From positions 1-25,603 of the forward strand of contig CAXNAD020000184.1 in the NCBI GenBank assembly GCA_964200185.2: a DNA stretch of 25,603 nucleotides, in the 5' to 3' direction. The notes under the pieces were generated by a model that searched no databases, was not told the origin of the DNA, and was given only the letters and a program-made list of their open reading frames with translations. Below are positions 1-11,100 of the stretch, in pieces. Position numbers and translations under genes: made by a program. The stretch comes from Choristocarpus tenellus KU-1152. Its lineage: Eukaryota; Phaeophyceae. Position 1 is the first letter of the stretch. Each line of letters opens with the position of its first letter.

Positions 1-135
1 CCCCCCTACAAATACATGCGCCACCTTGGGGCTGGCAGAGCACACCATGGCGCGTTGGTGTGCAGTCCTATCCCTGCAGTTGAGTGTTTTTTTTTTGTAG
101 TGTGTGGAGGCAGCCACAGCACTGTCCCAAATGTT
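1..135 (-). CDS. Gene A exon 19, cut by the window edge
   Basis: It follows a 76 bp intron with a pyrimidine-rich acceptor (ttcttcctcctcac...gattag). It begins NIWDSAVAASTHYKKKT and is open to base 1. It contains a run of ten A in the coding strand (plus strand T run at about 87-96). An internal donor candidate (CCCAAG/gtggcg) exists, so the true exon end may lie just inside the window. Confidence 0.6.
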
Positions 136-1055
136 CTAATCGGTGATAAGGAGTGGGTCATAGTGAGGAGGAAGAAGTAGGGTTAGGGCCAGTATGAGGG
201 TGGTTCTTTACCTGTTCAGCTGATAAAACAGCCAGTTCAGCGAGGCCGGCAGAGTCCTTGTCTTCAATGTAGCTTGCATGTGGTGGGAGAACCGATGAGG
301 TTCCGTTTTCCATCAGGTCTTCCTGTGAGAATGTTCATGGATTACAATGCGGAGAGTGTGTAAGTGCTTCTCTCATGGCAAGGTTAAAGAGGCCCTGCCT
401 TGTATCTCGGAATGCAATACACGTACTACTGACTCTTTGTCGACCTGGGGGGGGTCTATTGGACACTTTGGGTCTATTTAAAATATTTCTCTTGAATTAT
501 TTGTATTACCAATGTTAACAATAATGTTGCATAATTCCCAGGATGAGGTACAACAGTGAAAGGGAGCGTGAGTTGGTCTGTGCTCTACGTGGTTGTGTGA
601 TGCACTGATTGGTGTTCAAACAGGGACTATTCACCCAATGATACGGTACACAGCCTTTTTGTCATCATCGGGCCTGGTCCACCGTCTGCACGTTTTGTGT
701 TCAACAAGGTTTCCTCCAAAGATACCCACAGAATCTATTCCAAAGGGTGCAATTAGGTGACTGAAGCGGATCTGACCTTATTAATGCTTAGGGTAGGCAC
801 AAACTCTGCACTGAGTGGCTCCCTGCCGGCTGACCAGGGGTCAAACCCAACAGCAAGCCAGTCATCTGCTGAAGAACGTGGTCGCACTCTTCCAACAGGC
901 CGTGCTTGGGGCAGGTTTGGTACGTGAGGCAAATAGTCGCAGTGCTGGGGGCATAGAGGGTATTGAGTAGGGGTTTGCTTAGGAGTGTGAGCCAACTCCC
1001 TGCCTCTATTGAATAGTCTTCAATCCACTCATGTGAGATTCCATAAGCTACTTGG

Positions 1056-1104
<49 letters not shown>

Positions 1105-4100
1105 AATGACTGCCATCTCCTATGCATATATTTCACGCTCTTGATAATTGATAACCGCTCGTCTTCATTAAAATATATATTGAAATATTTTTCCATTGTT
1201 CATCACTTTTGCAGTTTAAATTTCACTGTAGTTTAATGAATGCACGCACTATTGAGTGAAAGTATTTTAGAGGGTACGAGTTTTGCCCTGTTCGTCCATT
1301 TTGAGACTTGGCTTCCGTCAGATTTTTATGACATTTTCCTACTCCAAGATTCCGGAGTAGTAGGTAAAATGTGCACGTTATGAAAAGATGTGTCCAGAAC
1401 AAGGACATTGACATCTCCTAATAAACACGATGGCCGAGATTACATCAAAATCGCAACATTGGATTTTGGGGCCCAAATGGACGCGGCTCTACCCTCTAAG
1501 GTACATCGGCTCATTCCCATCATCTCTATGAGTCAAAGTATCTTAGAGGGTAGAGTTGCGTCCAATTGGGGGCAAAAACCCAATGTTGTGATTTTGATGT
1601 AATTTTGGGTAACATGCTTGTTAGGAAGTGTAAATATGCTTGTTCCGGACACACCTTTTCAAAAGGTATACATTTTATCTGCTCTGAACATTTTGGAGTA
1701 GGAAAATGTCATTGAAAAACCCGTGGGAATCCAAACCCCAAATGGACAAAAAGGGCAAAACTCGTACCCTCTAAGATACTTTCACTCTATGATCCTTGAC
1801 AATGCACTTCATAGAGGGAAAAGCGTTTCAATCATTCCAGGCAAGGGGCAAGGAGGCAGAAGCAGGAGGATGCCTGGTACTCTCCTTTCACTGTGCATAG
1901 TTCTATGGGGCAACTCAAATAGTGACTAACCAAAGAATTTTCTAGGGCGCGTTTCTTAATCTGTTTGTGACATTTGAAAATAGTTTTCTCAACAGAAAGT
2001 CCACCTAATGTGGAAGAGTGCAGCAATCGAGCTTTGCAAGGTCATGAAATTCTCCAGAGAGGGCATCGGGATGTACAACAATATATTACTTGCACAGTTC
2101 TTATCCCGAAGTTCAACATTGCACCAGTTTTCAAACCTCCCAAAAAGGGTGGCAGGATATTGTAACATATCTATGTTTCTGTGCACATACACTGATTTTT
2201 CCAAAGCTGTACGATAATGTTGGTAGGTAAGGTCACCTGTTTTCCAATATGTGTGTGCGATATAGCGTTGAGGAACCCTTCAGGTAGTGACTCCTTGGTA
2301 CGCCGTAGTTGAGCCCCAAGAGAGCTTTTTGAGCTTTGGTTTTCGGTACTGGAGGTCCCAGCTGGTCTCCAAGACTCTCCCTTCCCTGCTGCCCCGTGTG
2401 TTTGGTAGGTTTGCTTCCAAAGGGTCTCCGGATAGGCCACAATGGGTGTTGCTAATACAACTTTCTTCCTCGGGTCCATTTCTTCATCCTGTGGGATAGT
2501 ACATAGGGTTGATAAATATCTAGCAACCAAGGTTTTTCGAAAGATTAAACCTCCAACCTACAATTTTTGTATTGTTGACAGGGGGATTGCATGCTTGTAG
2601 CTGGCCTGATTCATTCGGAGTTTTTCTCTTTGTTTCGAAAAGGCCAGGCAGTCTGAAATATCCCAACCAACAATTGAGAAACTCCACTTATTGTAGACAG
2701 TGTTATGCGGCTGTCTGCAACCCAACTCACGCGAGATTTGCTGGAGCCAATACCAACAACTTCATCAGGACAGGCTGTAGGCTGCACAGGTGGCACAATC
2801 TGGACCAGGAGAAGGGGGAGAGATTTAAAGATTTGTGTGTGTGTATGTGTGTGTGTGTGTGTGTTGTTAAAGAGAGTGCAATGTATAGTGTCTAGGATGT
2901 TTGGGATGTCTTCAGCACGTACATTGTGCAGTAGTACTGCCATAAGTTGAGTTTGTTTGGCTATACAATTTAAACAAAGGCAAGAGTTGTTAGGTCCCCC
3001 TTTCGAGGTGCACTCAATGCAACCTGTGCCATGGTACTGTCATACAGCAATCTGGAAGTTTTTATGTGATGTGATGAAGGAGGTCAATCGTATTCCGAAC
3101 AGGTGTCTACAAGCACAGATAGTGTTGGTCAGACGATTCTAACTGTCCTGGGCATTTTGATGCATCACTGATCCACTCCCTTGGCTGTCGACTACTTTCA
3201 AGTATAATGGACTCTAGCTACCTGCAATGGTCCAAGGGCGTAGTCACCAATGCCATCAACTCACCACCAATCCCTTGAACTCTTCACTAGTCTTGAGTTC
3301 AGCATTCTCCTTTGCAATTGCTGCCATGTAAGCAACCTCGCTTGCATGATCCAGCTTTAAGGAATCCTCTGCTGCAGTAACAGGATTTGGGTGACCATGG
3401 CCAATGGGATGTCCTCCTGATGACACCTTACACCCAACAGAAATAGCCAACATTATCTTCACGAAGGCACTTCTAAATGGCTGTATTTATTTGGATATCT
3501 CTTGAAGCACTTTTGAGTTGCTTGTACTTTGGTACTCTGTTGAAGCAGGTACTGGCAGAACGACTTTGCTTATCCTGATGATAACAGACGTAAGCAGTAC
3601 ACATCTACAACTTGGGGTTACATCTGTACCTTGGCTACTGCTGGTGCCACTGAAGAAGTCTTCCCAACTTCTGTGAAATCTCCATGTACATCATCTGCCC
3701 CACGATCTCCAGTGGTGCTTTGTTTTGTCAGGTCCTGCATCTGATCAAAATTGTCCAGCAATCCTTTGGCATTCAGAGTAATCCCCAGGCCCATTCCTAA
3801 CCGAAGCATGTCTTCTGGTCCTGCCTTGCCTTCCCCCAGACCAGCAGTAGCTAATGCCTGTGATATTGAATTGATAATTTTCTCTGCTTGGGGCAAAATG
3901 TAACTGCCATTCCCTGTATCTTCCCTCACTCCCTTGCCTGGTCTCCTCAATAGTTGTGTTGAGATCTCACTATTTGACTGACTTTTCCTGCCACTTGTAC
4001 CTCCTGATGAAGGCTCATCACTCCCTCTACCATGCTCCCTTCCTCCATTTGAGGTCATAATATGGATAGAGGATACACTCTCACTAATGCTGGAATCCTC

Positions 4101-7100
4101 CTCTTCAAATTGATTGCCACATGTAGGCTCCATGTTTCCAGGATCTGGTGGAGGTAATGCCCCATTCTGGCGCGCCCATTTGACCTGAGAAGCAACCTGC
4201 ATGACAAATGCCAGCATTGTATCGATATTTACACTAAGCAATGTTCTCACCCTCTCTGGTTTGAGCTTGCTTGACACCACTCTTTTGATGTTCAAGGGTT
4301 GCGCACACAGTGGATAGCATGAACTGCTAGCCATTTGTATTCTCACAACGGGGTTTCTGTAACTCACAAGTGAATCAGATATTCTTTTCACTTTCCACAG
4401 CTGCTACTACTTCCGATATCGTTTCGTCCGTTGTCATGCTTGGGACCTGTTGCCCCCTAGTGCATGCACGCTGAAGCACCACAAGGACATTATATACTTG
4501 TTTCTTGTTTGTACTCACTGTTTCACAAACATTCAATCAGTATGTACCCTGACAGGAGGAGCTACTGCAGCGTGTCCATTGCTTTGCAGATGTTAGAGTT
4601 GTTGCCTAGACATCTGTGGACTTGAAAGCACTTGAAAGCACTTGAAAACACTTGAAAACACTTGAAAACATAGCATCACCTTTTTTCTGCGTCCTTCCAG
4701 ATCCTCAACATCCTCATGCTTCTGCATCATGAGCCTCCGCATCTGGCGCAGATCATAACGGGGTTCCAACTGTTCAAATGCTCCTGATGAGGTGTCTGGA
4801 CCCTCACCATCACCCCTCAGTACAGTGCCACCCTCCTTTATTGGCACCTGCAAATTGCGGAATGACATTGGCTCTCACAAGTTTTCCCCAAGGGCTTTCT
4901 CAATTTGGTTATACCTGTTCCTGCCCGGAGTCTCCTAGACAGTGCTGAGGGCACTGTAGAAAAAAAAGTAGAGTTCTATGAGCGTGATCTCTTGAACCTT
5001 TATTGTTGATAGTGTCTTTGACACCCTGTCTCTGTAGCATCATTGCCACTTATCATGGTGATGTCTGCTTCTCAAAAATTCATAGCTCCACCCTCTTGAG
5101 TCCATTGTGGTGATGTCATTGTCCGCATAAGGCTATGGGAGGATCCATATTCCTTTCTTCTCTTGCTTGAGGATGTTTGCATGGACTACTAATGGTTTGC
5201 TACATTTGATTGGCGTTTGTAAGTCTTTTGTGGGAAGAGTAATGTTTTTGGCTGTACCTCCTTTGTGCCCCTGAGAAGAAGAGTCAAAGTATCTTAGAAG
5301 GTGGAGTCGTGTCCATTTGGGGACCAAAATCCAATGTTGCAATTTTGATGTAATTTTGGCTATCATGTTTGTTAGGGAATGTCAATGTCCTTGTTCCGGA
5401 CACACCTTTTCAAAACATACACATTTTACCTACTCTGAGACACTTTCGAATATGTAAAATGTCATTAAAAACCGGTGGGAAGCAAAGCCCCAAATGAACC
5501 AACAGGAAAAAACTCGTACCCTCTAAGATACTTTCACTCAAACATATATCCTAAAGGGTGGGATAAGGGATGTCAGAAGGGAAGAGAGGAAGCAGTGCCC
5601 CCTGCAAGAAGTGTCACTGCCAGAAAATTCTGTTGGACCCTGTAGAAGTGTATTGCATTTTCCCCCTATAGTATGTTTTCAGTATTTCGAAATAGCACTT
5701 TGAAGCATTGATACTTTAGCTATCCCTCACCACTTACACTGGTCCTATTTTGAGATGGGAGCCAAATTATCTTAGAGGGTAGAGCCGCGTCCATTTGGGG
5801 GTCAAAATCCAATGTTCCGATTTTGATGTAATTTTGACTATCGTGTTTGTTAGGAAGTGTCAATATCCTTGTTCGGTACACGCCTTTCATAACGTATAAA
5901 TTTTACCTACTCCGAAACATACCGGAATAGAAAAATGTCATAAAACGCCTGTGGGAAGCCAAGTGGACAAACAGGGCAAAACTCGTACCCTCTAAGATAC
6001 TTTCACTCATGGACTTGGAAAATGATTTACAATAGACAGCCTACCATTGACGAGTAGCTTCCTTTATATTCTCACAGGTGGACGTAGGTACTGGCGATAC
6101 AAGAAGTGTAGAAACAGAAGAAATAATAATAAATGAAAAAGAAAAGACATCAAAACACACATCATCAACAAAGGAGCTAACCTTTTCATCTTCACAGAGT
6201 GGTCTCTCCCAGAAGGTCTCCCCAGTCCTACGGTCAAACCAGTACGAAACACCATCGTCAGTTTCGAACTCCTCCAGGATCTGTGTTGGTCATAAGTTGT
6301 GGTAACATGTGCTGGTTCTGAGGGGATCATTTGTGGAGGACCAAAGGTGAGTCAGGCTCTTGGATTGTGTTGTGGAAACTGCGTACCATGAGATAGTCCT
6401 CCCGTAAAAACAATCCTCTTCAACACGATGCTATGAACTCTGTGTCATACACCAAGCATACATGAAAATTGACTGGACTGGTGTGGTGAGAGCAGGAATT
6501 TCAAATCAAAAGCAGCACCTAGGTGTTGAGGACTGCAGCTTGCCATAACATTATTTTAAAAAGGCACATGACTGTTAAGTCAACAGGTCCTGGGTTTGCA
6601 GTGGGTGCTATGCATGGTGGAGATATACCTAATGCCTCACACTGATTATATTTTCTTGGGTGCATTTCACAGCAACTTCAATGTAGATAACAAAATTAAT
6701 TTTTGAAGTTTAAACAATAAAAAAAGGATTCGAGAATCGATGTTGACATTAGATCAAATTAGAAGATCAACATTGTGTTCCTTTCTACAATATTAACCTG
6801 TAAGCAACCAACCACAGGGTGATGATGTTTGGCCCTTCAGACAATGTCTTGCCAAGCTACCTGTTTCTGGATGAAAGCCCAACTGCGATACACCACACTG
6901 ATGCAATGGCCCATGGGTCTCAATGGGTCGCTCCCCCTCATGAATTCTCCACATTCTTGAATGCCTAGGTTTGTGAACACCTGTATGAGGTAAAGAGGAA
7001 GAGAAGCGCTGCATTGGGGAGCCTGCCTACCTGAACCTAATGTCAAGAGATACTCCATCGAGTATTGCAGCAAGACGAAGCAGTACAAGCCATCAGAGCC

Positions 7101-8130
7101 ATCAGCAAACAATTGTAATGGGTAGGACTATCCAGAGGCACCTATAGTAATTCACTATGTTTTCCTCCCCCACAGTGGGAAGTTTCAGTTGAAACTACAT
7201 CACAGTTAGTACTTACTACCCAGCCAATACAGCTGATTGACCAGCTACTCAGATTGGCATATTTCGATCCTCAGCGAGGAGACTAGAGGGGGAAAAGGTT
7301 TATAGCACAAGTTTGAGGAATAGGTGAGTCAGAAACTCTTGCCTTATGACCCAAGACAAACTAGGCAACTGTCAAGGAAAATTTGCACCGAATACAAGAG
7401 CCAGAGAGAGAGATCCCTCCTCCCTTGCAACAGTTGTTCCCTTCCTCGTTTGAGATAGGAGGGCGCAGCTCAGAGTCCCTTACCTGCTCCTTATTAGGAC
7501 TGCAAGTGGCAGTAAGCAGCAGGTGATAGAAGTCCAGTGTGGTATTGCTGCGGTTGCTTGGCTCACAGAAGGGATACGATCGATCGGCGTGTGTAGTCAC
7601 TGTACGGTTTGCACTGCACAGGTTTGTTGACACAATATCTTCCGAGGGAGTAAATGTCATTGGATCCAATGTGGTCAGGGTAGGCAGTGCATCGGCAGAT
7701 GCTGAGGTCCGAAATCCATGAGACTGCTCCTCCCCTGTTTGGTGAGGTCGGTTCTGCCCGAAGTATGACCGCTCCAGAGTATCGATGAAAGTCTTCATCA
7801 TAACTGTAGGGGCCTTTCGATCATTGAGAGGATGCTGTAGTGGTCGAGGAATGAACTCTTGGTGAATAATTTCCAACTCCATAGACTTGTACTTGGCTGA
7901 TATCTCCTTACTGACAGTAGGGGTGACAGACGACTTCTGTATGACCGTGAAGTTCCCTTTGGAGAGGTTTGAGGTTGGTGATAAAAGGCCATGGCACAAG
8001 AAAGCGAGGGATTGATGCATGCTGAGAAATGCCGGATTTTAATGGCTGAAACATTTCAATATCTGGAGGTTCCTACACGACACGAGTGCTGCAGGTAAAG
8101 AAAACCGTTCCTTTGAAAATAAATAAATAA

Positions 8131-8169
<39 letters not shown>

Positions 8170-11100
8170 TATATGCCAGAGTGCTTTTTATTTTCTACTG
8201 GCCTAATGCTGTGATGGACACATGTCGGACAGCTATGCACATGGCATGAGACTCCTTGAGAAGCAGAAGAATTTGAAACATATTCAACTTTCAAATTTTC
8301 ATATTATTGTGTGTTACTGTGTGTTACTGTGTGTTACTGTGTGCTACTGTGTGCTACTGTGCGTTATTGTGTGTTGTTATATGTTATTGTGTGTTATTGT
8401 GCGTTAGAGCCTCAGTATCACAGAGGGGGAGGGGTGTCATTGAGTGTAAGGGGTCTCTGTAACTGTCTTCTTGTACATGTGCTCCTGGCACTCTGGAGGG
8501 CAATTTTTTGCTTGTGTGGACTAAGGTTCTTCTCTTCTACAACCACATCCTCCCGGTGGGGGTTAGCTACATCTCGGGCATGGGAATCGGGATGTCAGGC
8601 AAAAGATTTTTTAAGCCCTTTCACTCAGAGGGGCCTACATTGACCCTCCCCAGGGATACTGTGGGTCTCATCGTAGTGTTAATGTGGGGCAGCCAAGGAG
8701 TGGAAGTACCTTAGAGGGTACGAGTGTTGCCCTGTTTGTCTGTTTGGGGCTTGGCTTCCTACAGTTTTTTTAGAACATTTTCCTACTCCAAAATATTTCA
8801 GAGTAGGTAAAATGTGTGAGCTATTAAAATGTGTGTCCGTAACAAGGATATTGATACTTCCTAACAAACACGATAGCCAAAATTACATCAAAATCACCAC
8901 ATTGGATTTTGACCCCCAAACGGATGCGACTCTACCCTCTAACATACTATGACTCCAAGTTAATAGCCAGTTGTAGGCATCAGGGCATTAACAATACAAA
9001 TCTCAATTCGAACCGACATTGTGTGTGCTGCGTCGAGAAAACAAAACCTGAAATTATTTGAGGGGGAGGTGAGGAGATGCCCTATTGCAGTACCTATAAG
9101 TGCAGAGTTGATGGTTCAAGCAACAAAAAAAGGCTATGGGGTACATATTTTGATCGCTTTTTCAGATTCAAAATTTTCATCTATCTGGAGGAACCCTCTG
9201 TCATCCTCTGGGGGTGCCCTCACCGTACTGGGGTGGTACAAAGGTGGTCACCAGTACAGAGATGGTCATCTCCGCCGCAAGTCCTCCAATGCCCAAATTT
9301 CCAGGTGAAGGTTTCCTTGCAAAGGTTGCAAACTTGACAGTGAGTGGTGGCGGATATTTGGTCCTGGTGATCTTGTCTGAGCCGGGCACTGGAGACATTA
9401 CCTCAACCTGGATTCTTGGGGCACAGTGTTGGAGTTGGTTGTTGTGTACTCAATACTCTGGAGAAGAATAGCATATAGTCAACAGATTAAGGACCACTGC
9501 CACTCAACGTGCAGTTACGCCAATGACACTAATGGTATAATGGTACAATGGTATAATGGTATAATGGTATAATGCCGCAATCTAAACAACCGCAACAAAG
9601 GCAGTAGAAATTGTAGGAGAGTTAACCTAAGCGCTTGTTTCTGCTGCATCAAGTAGCCAAGTTGTGTACCCTGTTCATTGCCTCACGTAACTCAAACGCG
9701 ACAGACAGAATAAAGTTATTGAGAAAACCCTACCCCCTACCCCCTATTCCCTATTCCTGAAGCTAGCTGTAACCCCACCGGCAAGCACGTGTGCATCCAA
9801 GGCCGTCAAATGGAATGAACCTATCTCTATCTCACAGTGTTCTGCGATGCGCGCAAGGCGTCTGCAGCTGACGTGTTGCAATACACCTCAATCCATGCTG
9901 CCGGGTGGCCTGATGGAATAATTTGGTTCCCACCCTCCAAGTCCAGCTGGTCTCCGTACTTGGGCTCGGGCATGGGCATTGTTATGGCTGGGGGGAGGTG
10001 GTACTCACGGGGCTGATACAGATTCCCCGGGACAGAGGTTGGTCCATCCATGATGCACCTTGTACTATGGCCCAGTACAGTTGAGGGTCGGTCCACTATG
10101 ATCTTAACAAGGCCTGAGCACTCTGCGGCTGTGGTTCCCGTGATCGGGGGCCGGGGCAAAAGGTGGCGGACCGTGGACGAATACTGGACTACCCATGCCA
10201 TGTTGTTCATAGTGTTTCGCAGTCTTAGCACCTTGGCAGTGTGACGGGTGTCCTCCCCCTGTACCTTGCCCATGCGTATCTTTGAAGGGGAGACAAAGGG
10301 AGTGGGCAGATTATTGTAGGGAGTGGGCAGATTATTGGATGGAGTCCACCTCTGTGCAAGCAGAGTCTCAACACAGTCCATTAAGCCCTGCACACTCGGT
10401 TGGGGGCGTTTAGAGTTCTAGATCGTTAAAGGATTGTCCAAAGAAGGCTGGAAATATTACCATTTTTTAAAATATTTTGTGTGTCGTGCGATAGTCCCGT
10501 CTGCTGTCGGATTACCTGAAAAAGTGGCTCAGCAAGTGAAAGTCACAGCTCAGCAATAAGCCACGGGTGATGCGCCATGCATTGAAATTTTCTATGCAAT
10601 ACCTGATTGTACTTGCAGGGTGGGTACTCAGGAGCATATAGTGCTATTGAATCGGGAATAAATACACCTCTAGCTGGGATATATGCATACAAAGCAGATA
10701 TCCTAGACAGGCATCGTCGCATGATCGACCGGTGCAGAGGTATCACCATTTGTACCACGCTCAAATGTCTTGAGCTCCACTGCAGTACCAAATAGTACAG
10801 CAAGATGGGGTGCTGCTACCACACCACATAGAATACACTTCTATCGTTTCAGTTTTTGTTCATTGCACACTGATTTGCCTGCTCAACAAAACCTCGCATC
10901 CAGTTCCGCTGGTGGAGCTTTCTCCTGACAGTGAAGTTGTACTTAGCAATCATCTGCGCCAGGAGGCGGTAGATGAAGTGGTGCTGCTCAATAACAGCTA
11001 CAAATTTCTTGCGCTTCTTGTCATAGTGCAGAGACGATGCCTCCTTCATAAATACTTCCTGCAGATAGATGTTTTGGAAGAATGGGGGCGGAAGATGTTT

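Noticed and set aside
440-490. Possible decayed family B MITE fragment
   Set aside because: It shares only a G-rich run, GTCTA and a TTTGGG phrase with the element; there are no termini and no target duplication.
1009-1236. Open stretch across the GT microsatellite (plus strand, poly-CV product)
   Set aside because: The product is only the translation of the repeat, and it lies within a gene A intron.
4621-4670. CRISPR-like repeat
   Set aside because: The 10 bp units are directly adjacent with no spacers; it is an ordinary tandem repeat in an intron.
8222-8643. Open stretches over the 10 bp minisatellite (plus strand, CVTVCYCV-type product)
   Set aside because: A 10 bp repeat reads open in several frames by chance; there is no splice or homology support, and it lies inside a gene A intron.
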